Part shown: in pieces, positions 19,514-27,924 of the stretch
Layout of the letters: each line of letters starts with the position of its first letter
Numbering within the stretch: position 1 is the first letter of the stretch
Source of the DNA: Mycobacterium sp. URHD0025
GTDB lineage: Bacteria; Actinomycetota; Actinomycetes; Mycobacteriales; Mycobacteriaceae
Direction: 5' to 3'
Assembly: GCF_000426065.1 (NCBI RefSeq)
Contig: NZ_AUEQ01000011.1
Location: 124,001 to 188,000, forward strand
Length of the DNA stretch: 64,000 nucleotides
Translations under genes and position numbers: made by a program
Notes under the pieces: generated by a model
What the model was told of the DNA's origin: nothing
What the model saw: only the letters and a program-made list of their open reading frames with translations
The model's database searches: none

Positions 19514-21709
19514 ATGGCGGACAAGACTCACTCGGCCGGAAACGGGACCGTGCCCACCGCGGACAGTCCCGCCGCCATCCGGAACGTGGCGCTCGTCGGC
19601 CCATCGGGTGCGGGCAAGACCACGCTCGTGGAAGCGCTCCTGGTCGCCGCCGGGGTGCTGACGCGTGCGGGTTCTGTGGTCGACGGGTCGACGGTGTGCG
19701 ATTTCGACGACGCCGAGATCGGTCAGCAACGCTCGGTCGGTCTGGCGCTGGCGCCCCTGCAGCACAACGGAATCAAGGTCAACCTGATCGACACCCCCGG
19801 ATACGCCGACTTCGTCGGGGAGCTGCGCGCCGGGCTGCGGGCCACCGATTGCGCACTGTTCGTCATCGCGGCCAACGAGAGCATCGACGAGCCGACGAAG
19901 TCGCTGTGGCAGGAATGCGCGGCGGTGGGTATGCCCCGCGCCGTCGTCATCACCAAGCTCGACCACGCCAGGGCGAACTACGCCGACGCACTGGCCGGTG
20001 CCCAGCGGGCCTTCGGTGACAAGGTGGCGCCGTTGTACTTCCCCGCCGGCTCCGGCGACGGGGTGATCGGGCTGCTCACCCGCACGCATTACGACTACAG
20101 CGGCGGTACCCGCACCACCCGGCCGCCAGACGGCTCATACGACGACCAGATCGCCGAACTGCGCGGCTCCCTGATCGAGGGGATCATCGAGGAGTCCGAG
20201 GACGAGACGCTCATGGAGCGCTATCTCGGCGGCGAGGAGATCGACGAGTCCGTGTTGATCGCCGACCTGGAGAAGGCCGTGGCCCGCGGCTCCTTCTTCC
20301 CGGTCATCCCGGTGTGCAGCGCATCCGGAGTCGGCACGCTGGAACTGCTGGAGATCGCCACCCGCGGCTTCCCGTCGCCGCCCGAGCACCGTCTGCCCGA
20401 GGTGTTCGGCGCCAATGGCGCCACCCGCAAGCCGATGGCCTGCGATCCGTCCGGTCCGCTGCTGGCCGAGGTGGTGAAGACGACGTCGGATCCCTATGTG
20501 GGCAGGGTCAGCCTGGTCCGGGTGTTCTCCGGCACCATCAGGCCCGACGCCACCGTGCATGTGTCGGGCCATTTTTCTGCGTTCAACGGCTCGGTGACAC
20601 CGGGCGCTTCGCACGGTCACGCCGACTCAGGCTCGATCGCCGGCCACGCCGACCACGATGAGGACGAGCGCATCGGCACCCTGTCCTTCCCGCTGGGCAA
20701 GCAGCAGCGCCCGGCGCCGACGGTGGTGGCAGGTGACATCTGTGCGATCGGACGGCTCAGCCGGGCCGAGACGGGTGACACCCTCAGCGACAAGTCCGAT
20801 CCACTGGTGTTGCGACCGTGGACGATGCCGGACCCGCTGCTTCCGATTGCCGTGCAGCCCCGTGCCAAGACCGACGAGGACAAGCTGTCGGTCGGGCTGC
20901 AGCGGTTGGCCGCCGAGGATCCCACGCTGCGGATCGAACAGAACCCGGAGACCCATCAGATCGTGCTGTGGTGCATGGGTGAGGCGCATGCCGGTGTGGT
21001 CCTCGATGCGCTGTCGCGACGCTACGGGGTGTCGGTGGACACCGTCGAGTTGCGCGTGCCGCTGCGAGAAACGCTCGGCGGCAAGGCGAAAGGTCATGGC
21101 AGGCATGTCAAGCAGTCCGGCGGGCACGGCCAGTACGCGGTCTGCGATATCGAGGTCGAGCCGCTGCCCGAGGGCAGCGGCTTCGAGTTCGTCGACAAGG
21201 TCGTGGGCGGAGCCGTCCCCCGCCAGTTCATCCCGAGTGTCGAGAAGGGTGTGCGGGCTCAGATGGAGAAGGGCATCGGCCGCGATCACGGGGACGGCGG
21301 CTATCCCGTCGTCGACATCCGGGTGACGTTGGTCGACGGCAAGGCGCACAGTGTCGACTCGTCGGATTTCGCTTTCCAGGCGGCCGGCGCGCTGGCGTTG
21401 CGTGAGGCCGCCGCGGCCGCGGGCGTGAACCTTCTGGAACCCATCGATGACGTGACCGTGATGGTGCCCGACGATCTGGTGGGTGCGGTGATGAGTGATC
21501 TCGCCGGCCGCCGCGGACGGGTGCTCGGCACCGACCAGGCCGAGGAGGGCCGGACCGTGGTGAAGGCCGAGATTCCCGCGGTCGAGTTGACCCGGTACGC
21601 GATCGACCTGCGGTCGCTGTCGCATGGCGCCGGGGCGTTCACCCGGTCCTTCGCCCGTTACGAGCCCATGCCCGAATCAGCGGCCGCGAAGGTGCACAAG
21701 GCGGTCTAG
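19514..21709 (+). CDS. fusA2: Elongation factor G paralogue FusA2 with altered GTPase motifs
   Basis: 731 residues with the five-domain EF-G layout. P-loop GPSGAGKT (29-36) replaces the usual AHIDAGKT; switch I reads QQRSVGLALAP without the conserved Thr of RGITI; G3 is DTPGY (93-97), with Tyr97 in place of the catalytic His; G4 is TKLD (147-150) instead of NKxD. Domain IV keeps SGGHGQYAVCDIEVEP. A His/Asp-rich insert lies at about 365-392. A strong AGGAGG ribosome site fixes the ATG at 19514. The changes suggest slow or absent GTP hydrolysis and a role other than normal translocation, perhaps under stress; this is inference. Confidence 0.92.
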   Translation: MADKTHSAGNGTVPTADSPAAIRNVALVGPSGAGKTTLVEALLVAAGVLTRAGSVVDGSTVCDFDDAEIGQQRSVGLALAPLQHNGIKVNLIDTPGYADFVGELRAGLRATDCALFVIAANESIDEPTKSLWQECAAVGMPRAVVITKLDHARANYADALAGAQRAFGDKVAPLYFPAGSGDGVIGLLTRTHYDYSGGTRTTRPPDGSYDDQIAELRGSLIEGIIEESEDETLMERYLGGEEIDESVLIADLEKAVARGSFFPVIPVCSASGVGTLELLEIATRGFPSPPEHRLPEVFGANGATRKPMACDPSGPLLAEVVKTTSDPYVGRVSLVRVFSGTIRPDATVHVSGHFSAFNGSVTPGASHGHADSGSIAGHADHDEDERIGTLSFPLGKQQRPAPTVVAGDICAIGRLSRAETGDTLSDKSDPLVLRPWTMPDPLLPIAVQPRAKTDEDKLSVGLQRLAAEDPTLRIEQNPETHQIVLWCMGEAHAGVVLDALSRRYGVSVDTVELRVPLRETLGGKAKGHGRHVKQSGGHGQYAVCDIEVEPLPEGSGFEFVDKVVGGAVPRQFIPSVEKGVRAQMEKGIGRDHGDGGYPVVDIRVTLVDGKAHSVDSSDFAFQAAGALALREAAAAAGVNLLEPIDDVTVMVPDDLVGAVMSDLAGRRGRVLGTDQAEEGRTVVKAEIPAVELTRYAIDLRSLSHGAGAFTRSFARYEPMPESAAAKVHKAV

Positions 21710-22266
21710 CTTCCCACCGAGGCGTAGTACTCGTCGGTGCCCGCGCCGTCCTCCAGTTGCACGTCGAAGGTGTTGAGGGCAAAGGCCAGCGTGCTGTAGC
21801 CGCCGAAGGTGAACATCAGGTCCATGCGCTGCCGGTCGTCGAGACGCTGCCCCAGGCGTTCCCAGGTCGGCGCGGAGATCCGTGAGCCGGTGTGCAGCTC
21901 GTCGACGGCGTCGAGCACGGCCTGGTCGAATGCATCTGCGGCTGAACCGCTTTGGGCCGCCTCGATATCGCCCTCGGTAAGCCCGACATGCACCGCCATC
22001 GCGCTGTGATGGCCCCACTCGTACACGCAGCCGTGGTGGTACGCGGTTCGCAGGATCACGAGTTCACGGATCCGCTCGGGCAGCGTGGACTCCTTCTGCA
22101 GGTAGGTGTTGAAGGGCAGGAAGGCGCCGGCCAGGGTGGGGTGGCGCACGAGCGTCGCGAGTGCATTGCCCACCTTGTCGGGGCGGCGGCGCTCCGGCGG
22201 CACCGTCGAGGCGAGCGCCTCGCGGGCCTGATCGTCCCAATCCTCTGCCGGCAACGGCGTCAGCAT
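21706..22266 (-). CDS. Carboxymuconolactone decarboxylase/AhpD-like protein
   Basis: 186 residues. The helical core LPERIRELVILRTAYHHGCVYEWGHHSAMA (split at residues 66-95) is the CMD fold, but the AhpD CxxC pair is replaced by CVYEWGHH, so a disulfide peroxidase role is unlikely. ATG at 22266 is preferred because GGAAGG lies 9 bases before it; the GTG at 22272 is too close. It is divergent from the TetR gene across a 16-bp palindrome and overlaps the fusA2 end by 4 bases. Confidence 0.78.
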   Translation of the reverse strand: MLTPLPAEDWDDQAREALASTVPPERRRPDKVGNALATLVRHPTLAGAFLPFNTYLQKESTLPERIRELVILRTAYHHGCVYEWGHHSAMAVHVGLTEGDIEAAQSGSAADAFDQAVLDAVDELHTGSRISAPTWERLGQRLDDRQRMDLMFTFGGYSTLAFALNTFDVQLEDGAGTDEYYASVGS

Positions 22267-22290
22267 CCGCACAGTCCTTCCAGTAGCCTC

Positions 22291-22306
22291 CTTTACGATC
22301 GTAAAG
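22291..22306. promoter_or_regulatory. 16-bp perfect palindrome, probable TetR operator
   Basis: CTTTACGATCGTAAAG lies in the 77-base gap between the divergent CMD gene and tetR. Each strand carries a TACGAT within it that can serve as -10 element, so one repressor dimer could shut both promoters. Assignment to the adjacent TetR is inferred. Confidence 0.78.
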
Positions 22307-22343
22307 TAGATCGGCTAAGAATGCACATGGAAGGAGGAGTCGA

Positions 22344-22925
22344 ATGGATCACGCCGCGAACGCCGCCGGGGCCACCCGCGAGCGCCTCGTCGAGGCCGCG
22401 GTCCGGCTGATCACCCGCCACGGCTTCGCCGGCACATCGCTGCAGATGATCGCCGATGAGTTGAGCTTCACCAAGGCAGCGATCTATTACCACTTCCGGA
22501 CCCGCGAGCAATTGTTGAGCGCGGTCGTAGAACCGTTCCTGACCCGGGTGAGAACCGTGATCGACGATGCCGAGCGACAGCGCACCGCGGCTGCCCGCGC
22601 CGATCAGATGGTGTGCGGCTACGTCGAACTGGCGGTCCGCAACCGTGCCCTGGTGTCCGCTCTGGCCAACGATCCGAGTGTGAACGAGGCGCTGCGTAAC
22701 CGACCGGAGTGGGTCGGCGTGATCGACCGTCAGATGGCCCTGCTGGCCGACGTCGATCCCGGCCCGGCCGGAACGGTCAAGGCGGCCATGGTGTTCTCCG
22801 GCATCGCCGGCGCCGCAGGCGTCGCCGCGGAGGGCACCTCCGACGAGGACCTGTCCGGCTACCTGATCGACGCCGCGCGCCGCACACTCGGCCTACGTGC
22901 CCCCGCCGTTGACGAAAACAATTGA
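22344..22925 (+). CDS. TetR-family regulator
   Basis: 193 residues. The HTH is GTSLQMIADELSFTKAAIYYHF (split near residues 31-52), with the family-typical YYHFRTREQLL. The ligand domain has no recognisable signature. GGAGGAG 6 bases before the ATG fixes the start. The SDR gene follows after 29 bases and is likely cotranscribed; the CMD gene is divergent. Probable role: repressor of this small oxidoreductase unit. Confidence 0.87.
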   Translation: MDHAANAAGATRERLVEAAVRLITRHGFAGTSLQMIADELSFTKAAIYYHFRTREQLLSAVVEPFLTRVRTVIDDAERQRTAAARADQMVCGYVELAVRNRALVSALANDPSVNEALRNRPEWVGVIDRQMALLADVDPGPAGTVKAAMVFSGIAGAAGVAAEGTSDEDLSGYLIDAARRTLGLRAPAVDENN

Positions 22926-22954
22926 TGTTCAACACGTTGTCGAAAGGAACAAGC

Positions 22955-23671
22955 ATGACCAGCCCGCAGCAGAAAACAGCATTGGTGACCGGAGGGGCAT
23001 CCGGAATCGGGAAGGCGATCGCGGACCGGCTGGCGGCCGACGGATACCAGGTGGCCACCCTCGACCTCAACGCGACTGAGGACGAGCACTCCTATGCGGC
23101 CGACGTCACCGACCGGGCCCAGGTCGATGCCGTTTTCAAAGCGGTTCGCGAGCAACTGGGACCCGTCACGATTCTGGTCAACTCGGCCGGGCTCAGCGAT
23201 TTCACGCCGTTCACCGACCTGACCTTCGAGCGTTGGCAGAAGGTCGTCGACGTCAATCTCAACGGCGTCTTCCACGTCGTGCAGGCCGCGCTGCCCGACA
23301 TGATCGCCGCCGGCTGGGGCCGCATCGTCAATATCTCGTCGTCCAGCACGCATTCCGGTGTCCCGTACATGTCCGACTATGTGGCCGCCAAGTCGGCCGT
23401 CAACGGGCTGACCAAGTCTCTGGCACTGGAATTCGGTCCGGCCGGGATCACCGTCAACGCCGTTCCGCCGGGTTTCATCGACACCCCGATGCTGCGCGCC
23501 GCGGAATCTCGCGGCGAATTGGGCGATATTCGCAACACCATCGACGCGACTCCGGTGCGCAGAATGGGCAAGCCCGAGGACATCGCCGCCACGTGTTCGT
23601 TCCTGATTTCCGAAGAGGCCGGTTACATCACCGGCCAGATCGTCGGCGTGAATGGCGGTCGTAATACCTGA
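22955..23671 (+). CDS. Short-chain dehydrogenase/reductase (FabG-like)
   Basis: 238 residues from the ATG at 22955, after AAGGAA; an upstream ATG at 22922 touches the tetR stop region and adds nothing conserved. Cofactor motif TGGASGIGKA (about 12-21), NSAGLS, active Ser in NISSSS and the YVAAK catalytic pair, then PGFIDTPM. Asp after the second strand (TLDLNA) hints at NAD(H). Substrate unknown; coexpression with TetR suggests a regulated hydroxyacyl or alcohol oxidation. Confidence 0.88.
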   Translation: MTSPQQKTALVTGGASGIGKAIADRLAADGYQVATLDLNATEDEHSYAADVTDRAQVDAVFKAVREQLGPVTILVNSAGLSDFTPFTDLTFERWQKVVDVNLNGVFHVVQAALPDMIAAGWGRIVNISSSSTHSGVPYMSDYVAAKSAVNGLTKSLALEFGPAGITVNAVPPGFIDTPMLRAAESRGELGDIRNTIDATPVRRMGKPEDIAATCSFLISEEAGYITGQIVGVNGGRNT

Positions 23672-23702
23672 TCAGCGCATACGCTGTGACGGGGGTCTCC
23701 CA

Positions 23703-23729
23703 GTGCGGCGGACTTGATATTCGCCGCAC
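23703..23729. terminator. Hairpin after the SDR gene
   Basis: GTGCGGCG (23703-23710) pairs with CGCCGCAC (23722-23729) around an 11-base AT-rich loop, 31 bases after the SDR stop. There is no T-run, so it is a weak or Rho-assisted terminator at best. The following 90 bases are AT-rich and hold the mceA promoter. Confidence 0.45.
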
Positions 23730-23821
23730 CGGGGCTTCGGTAGTTGCACTTATCTCTAAATGTTTGGGACAGTTTGCTGATCTTAGTTTTTTGGCTGCGT
23801 CAATAATTCGGAGGTTTGCGC

Positions 23822-25066
23822 GTGGCCTCACCCACCGTGACACCGCGGGACCGCTTCGAACAGCGGTTCAAGCACTGGCGGTACGACCCGCCGTACAAGA
23901 CCGCGTGCGCGGGCATGGCCCTTCTGCTGGTCGCTGTGCTGGTGTTGACGTGGATGCAGTTCCGCGGGGCGTTCGAGGAGAAGACGCAACTCACCGTGCT
24001 GGCCAACCGGTCGGGCCTGTCGATGGATCCGGGCTCGAAGGTCACGTTCAACGGGGTGCCCATCGGCCGGCTGTCCGCTGTGGACGTGACCGAAGTCGAT
24101 GGTGAGCAGCAGGCCGAGCTCACCCTGGACGTCAAGCCCAAATACCTCAAGCTGATCCCGGAGAACGTGACGGCCGAGCTGAAGGCCACCACGGTGTTCG
24201 GCAACAAGTACATCTCGTTCGTCGCACCGGACAATCCGTCGCCGCAGCGGATCTCGCCCGACACGCCGATCCGCGCCAAAGGTGTGACGACGGAATTCAA
24301 CACGCTGTTCGAGACGATCACCGCGATCTCCGAGCAGATCGACCCGATCAAGCTGAACGAGACCCTGACTGCCACCGCCCAGGCGCTCGACGGCCTCGGC
24401 GACAAATTCGGTGAGTCCATCGTCAACGGCAACACCATCCTTGTCGACCTCAACGGCCGCATGCCTCAGATCCGCCGGGACATCGCGGGATTGGCCGATC
24501 TGGGCGAGGTCTACGCCAATGCCGCGCCGGATCTTTTCGACGGCCTGGCCAACGCCGTCACCACCGCCCGCACCCTGAACCAACAGCGCGGAAACCTGGA
24601 TCAGGCCCTGGTGGCCGCGGTCGGTTTCGGCAACACCGGCGGGGACATCTTCGAGCGCGGCGGGCCCTACCTGGTCCGGGGCGCCCAGGATCTGCTGCCG
24701 GTCAGCGCGATGCTGGACCGCAACAGCCCGGCGCTGTACTGCATGATCCACAACTACGCCGAGGCCGCGCCGAAGTTCGCCCAGCAGACCCGCAACGGCT
24801 ACGGATTCGAGCTGCAGGACTTCCTGGTCGGTGCACCCAACCCGTGGGTGTACCCGGACAACCTGCCTCGGGTGAACGCGACCGGTGGTCCCGAGGGCCG
24901 GCCCGGCTGCTGGCAGCCTGTCACCAGGGACCTGTGGCCGGCCCCGTACCTGGTGATGGACATCGGCGCGTCGATCGCGCCCTACAACCACTTCGAGCTC
25001 GGCCAGCCGCTGATGGCCGAGTACGTGTGGGGCCGCCAGATCGGCGAGAACACGATCAACCCGTAG
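23822..25066 (+). CDS. Orphan MceA-type protein
   Basis: 414 residues. N-terminal membrane anchor MALLLVAVLVLTWMQFRGAF, MCE domain (TQLTVLANRSGLSMDPGSKV, about 54-73, with VTFNGVPIGRL), a long helical region, and the C-terminal EYVWGRQIGENTINP that marks the MceA class. MCE proteins form hexameric lipid channels with YrbE permeases. Here no yrbE or mceB-F gene is adjacent: the upstream gene is an SDR and the downstream one a convergent transporter. GGAGG 7 bases before the GTG at 23822 sets the start. It may supply an alternative A subunit to an Mce system elsewhere. Confidence 0.9.
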   Translation: MASPTVTPRDRFEQRFKHWRYDPPYKTACAGMALLLVAVLVLTWMQFRGAFEEKTQLTVLANRSGLSMDPGSKVTFNGVPIGRLSAVDVTEVDGEQQAELTLDVKPKYLKLIPENVTAELKATTVFGNKYISFVAPDNPSPQRISPDTPIRAKGVTTEFNTLFETITAISEQIDPIKLNETLTATAQALDGLGDKFGESIVNGNTILVDLNGRMPQIRRDIAGLADLGEVYANAAPDLFDGLANAVTTARTLNQQRGNLDQALVAAVGFGNTGGDIFERGGPYLVRGAQDLLPVSAMLDRNSPALYCMIHNYAEAAPKFAQQTRNGYGFELQDFLVGAPNPWVYPDNLPRVNATGGPEGRPGCWQPVTRDLWPAPYLVMDIGASIAPYNHFELGQPLMAEYVWGRQIGENTINP

Positions 25067-25073
25067 CGGGTTG

Positions 25074-25970
25074 CTACCCGGTGGTCTTGACTTCGAGTTC
25101 GGCTTCGAGCTTCTCCTCGTAGGCGCCCTCGTCACGACCGAGGGCGATGGTGGCCGCCGCCATCGCGCCGACCGCCACCGACAGCGCCACCGGTTCCCAG
25201 CCGGTGATGGACAGGTGCTCACCCAGTACTACCGAGCCGAGCACCACCGCGACCACGGGCTCCAACACCAACATGGTGGGCACCGAGGTCTGCAACGACC
25301 CGGCGTGGAACGCCGACTGCTGCAGCAGGGTGGCGACCACACCGAGCATCACCACCAGGTAGAGGGCCGGCGTGGTCAGCGCGGTGAGCACGCTGCTCTC
25401 AGTGATCGTGTGCATCACGATCTTGGTCAGCACCGCGACCACGCCGAACATCACGCCCACCGCCAGCGCCAGCAGCACCGCTCGACGCCAGTCGTTGCTG
25501 CGGGTAGCGAGCAGCACACAGAGGGTGACGGCCGCCGCACACACGACGGCGACGGTGATGGTGGTGGTGACCGACACCGAGTAGGTTCCGGTGCTGGCCC
25601 TGGCCAGCGCGACGAAGACGGTCAGCGCCCCGGTCAACAGCAGGGCCCAGACCCATTCGGCCCGGCTGACTTTCCGGTGCGCCAGCCGCGCGCTCAGCGG
25701 CAACGCGAACAGCAACGCCGAAACGAGCACAGGTTGGACGAGCAGCAGTGAGCCGAAGCCCAGCGCCAGCGCCTGGAACACGTATCCGGCGACCGCGGAC
25801 GCGGTGCCTGCCCACCACAGCCTGCGGCGCAGCAACGTACGCAGCATGACTGTGCTGACGCCCTTCTCGGCTGGGACATCCATGGTGGCGCGCTGTCGCA
25901 CCACGATGCCGACGGCCGCGAAAACCGCTGCGCACAGGGCGAACAGCACCGCAAGACTGTTGCCGAGCAA
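25074..25970 (-). CDS. DMT-family (EamA-like) transporter
   Basis: 298 residues with about nine or ten membrane helices (LAVLFALCAAVFAAVGIVV, ALGFGSLLLVQPVLVSALLF, LEPVVAVVLGSVVLGEHLSI). The final helix pair with LGEHLSITGWEPV is typical of DMT permeases. The only early start is TTG at 25970, as an in-frame TGA lies three codons before; GTG at 25949 is the alternative. The acidic tail EGAYEEKLEAELEVK is cytoplasmic. Substrate unknown. Confidence 0.78.
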   Translation of the reverse strand: MLGNSLAVLFALCAAVFAAVGIVVRQRATMDVPAEKGVSTVMLRTLLRRRLWWAGTASAVAGYVFQALALGFGSLLLVQPVLVSALLFALPLSARLAHRKVSRAEWVWALLLTGALTVFVALARASTGTYSVSVTTTITVAVVCAAAVTLCVLLATRSNDWRRAVLLALAVGVMFGVVAVLTKIVMHTITESSVLTALTTPALYLVVMLGVVATLLQQSAFHAGSLQTSVPTMLVLEPVVAVVLGSVVLGEHLSITGWEPVALSVAVGAMAAATIALGRDEGAYEEKLEAELEVKTTG

Positions 25971-26032
25971 GCCTCGTCAACCCCTTTCGGGCCAGTGTGT
26001 CGGCCCCCTCAAGCGGGGAGAAGGCCCGTGCC

Positions 26033-26061
26033 CTTCAACCGTAGAGCGCTGGCGGTTGAAG
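26033..26061. terminator. Hairpin downstream of the small minus-strand gene
   Basis: CTTCAACCG (26033-26041) pairs with CGGTTGAAG (26053-26061), a 9-bp stem with an 11-base loop. It starts 12 bases beyond the stop of the gene at 26074-26361. No T-run follows on the minus strand. Confidence 0.55.
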
Positions 26062-26073
26062 CGCCGCCTTGGG

Positions 26074-26361
26074 TCAGACGACCTGCAGGTGGCGCTTCGG
26101 CGGCTCGTCGGAGGAGTCTGCTGGAGCGGCCGGCGGGGCGGGAGCGATCTTGTCGTTGACGCTGGCCACCGCGAGATCGACGCGGTCCACCGCGGTGTCG
26201 CAGAGGTGCCGGACCCGGCCGCTGGCGGTCTCGACTTCATCGGCGGCGGTGCGGAGGTACCCCCTGAGGTTGACCCGGAGCCGCTCGCCCGCGCTGCGCA
26301 TCCGCTGCCGTACCCGGTCGTCTACCACGACGCTCACATACGGCAACACCCGAAACCTCAT
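26074..26361 (-). CDS. Small helical protein of unknown function
   Basis: 95 residues from the ATG at 26361, with GAGG 9 bases upstream. The middle (YLRTAADEVETASGRVRHLCD) forms amphipathic helices with regular Asp/Val/Arg; the end is a Pro/Ala linker with a basic tail PPKRHLQVV. No signal peptide and no known domain. It reads like a cytoplasmic coiled protein; expression is supported only by codon pattern and the hairpin after it. Confidence 0.55.
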   Translation of the reverse strand: MRFRVLPYVSVVVDDRVRQRMRSAGERLRVNLRGYLRTAADEVETASGRVRHLCDTAVDRVDLAVASVNDKIAPAPPAAPADSSDEPPKRHLQVV

Positions 26362-26491
26362 GGCAGAAACCTCATCGCTCCGCTCCCATCTCCGTGCCAT
26401 GGCACACACTAACCGCGCCCGGACGTGCTTCGAGCCAGACGTGACCGGCGCCGCATTCTGGCAGTTTATGGCCCGGAGATCACATCGTCAG

Positions 26492-27208
26492 CTACGTTCC
26501 GGCGCCATCCCAGTCGGTCAGCGTCCAGCCATCGGTCGGGTTGCCCTTTACCACCACATAGCCGGTGTTGTCCAGCGGGTGCCGCATCAACAGTTCGGGG
26601 TCGGGATTCACGACGTTCATCTGAACCCACAGCATGATCGCGGCCCCATGCGAGTAGGCGACGGGTTCGTCGTCGCCGCTGTCGTAGATCTGCTGTACCG
26701 CCTCGTCGAAGCGGGCGTCGAACTCGTTGCCGTCGATCGAGCCGGGTATCCGCGCGTTCCGGTCGCCGCGCAGCCACCGCTCGGGCGCCGCGAAATAGGT
26801 CTGTACGGCGCTCGCCTCGGGCTGGCCTTCGTAGTCACCCGCCTCGACCTCGTGCAGCCCGGGGAGCACGGTGATGGGTTCGGCCAGGGTGTCGGCCATG
26901 GGCTGGGCGGTCTGCTGGGTCCTGACCATGGTGGAGGCGAAGATGCCGTCGTAATGGTTGGGCGCCAGCCGCTGTGCGCTGGCGACGGCCTGCGTCCGGC
27001 CCAGCTCGGTGAGCGGCGGACCAGGGGTGGAGCTGTCGATCAGGCCCGAGGCGTTACCTGCCGACTGCGCGTGACGGACGAAGGTCAGGGTGATGGAGCG
27101 GTAGCCGCCCGCCGCGGCGGCCGGCGCCAGCAGCGTGGCGAGGGCCAGAACGAACGTGGCCGCTAGGGACAACAACGGAAGTGCTCGTGTTTTTCGCACA
27201 CCGGCCAT
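26492..27208 (-). CDS. Secreted histidine-phosphatase-superfamily protein
   Basis: 238 residues. Signal peptide RALPLLSLAATFVLALATLL ending near APAAAAGG. The mature domain begins ITLTFVRHAQSAGN, the RHG motif with the phosphoaccepting His; STMVRTQQTA holds the second Arg, and the second catalytic His is in YSHGAAIML. It should act on phosphoesters or act as a mutase outside the membrane. GGGGGGTG lies 5 bases before the ATG. Substrate unknown. Confidence 0.84.
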   Translation of the reverse strand: MAGVRKTRALPLLSLAATFVLALATLLAPAAAAGGYRSITLTFVRHAQSAGNASGLIDSSTPGPPLTELGRTQAVASAQRLAPNHYDGIFASTMVRTQQTAQPMADTLAEPITVLPGLHEVEAGDYEGQPEASAVQTYFAAPERWLRGDRNARIPGSIDGNEFDARFDEAVQQIYDSGDDEPVAYSHGAAIMLWVQMNVVNPDPELLMRHPLDNTGYVVVKGNPTDGWTLTDWDGAGT

Positions 27209-27237
27209 AATTCACCCCCCGGCGTAGTTTCGTTGAC

Positions 27238-27897
27238 GTGACCACCCTCAACGATTCCACCGTCGCAGCCGCGCTGGACCGGATGTACGCGGCCAGCGAT
27301 CAGCAGTTCGCGCAACTGCGTGAAGACGGTTCCCGCCGATTCGCCGATCTGTCCAAGGCCAGTGCACAGGAGCGTGCGGATGCGCTCAGTGACATCTATA
27401 TGCCGGTCACGCGGGAAGCCGGCCGGCTGCTGTACTCCCTGGTTCGGGCCACCAGGCCCGCGGTCGTGGTCGAGTTCGGGATGTCGTTCGGCCTCTCGGC
27501 CCTGCACCTGGCATCTGCTGTGCGCGACAACGGTTCTGGACACGTTTTCACCACCGAGCTCAGCACCACCAAGATCGCGTCGGCCAAGCAGACGTTCGCC
27601 GACACCGGGCTGGACGACGTCATCACCGTGTTGGAAGGCGATGCGCTGGAGACGCTGAAGTCCGTGACCGGCGACATCGGGTTCGTCCTGCTCGACGGCT
27701 GGAAGGAGCTCTACCTGCCGGTGCTCGAGCTGTTGCAGCCGAGGTTGACCACGGGTGCACTCGTGGTCGCGGACAACACGTCGATGGCCGACACCCAGCC
27801 TTACCTCGATCATGTCCGGGATGCGGCGAACGGCTATGTCAGTGTGAACTTCCTGGCCCGCGACAGCGACAGCATGGAGCTCAGCTGCCGGGCCTGA
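27238..27897 (+). CDS. O-methyltransferase family 3 (CCoAOMT-like)
   Basis: 219 residues. SAM motif I is VVEFGMSFGLSALHLA (about 76-91), the acidic VFTTEL follows, and VLLDGWKELYLPVLELL with VVADNTS carries the metal-binding Asp residues of the cation-dependent class. TAGTTT (27225-27230) lies 7 bases before the GTG: leaderless. It is divergent from the secreted phosphatase. Probably methylates a catechol-like hydroxyl; the acceptor is unknown. Confidence 0.82.
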   Translation: MTTLNDSTVAAALDRMYAASDQQFAQLREDGSRRFADLSKASAQERADALSDIYMPVTREAGRLLYSLVRATRPAVVVEFGMSFGLSALHLASAVRDNGSGHVFTTELSTTKIASAKQTFADTGLDDVITVLEGDALETLKSVTGDIGFVLLDGWKELYLPVLELLQPRLTTGALVVADNTSMADTQPYLDHVRDAANGYVSVNFLARDSDSMELSCRA

Positions 27898-27924
27898 CGG
27901 ACCCCACCCCGCTACGGTGCTGGC

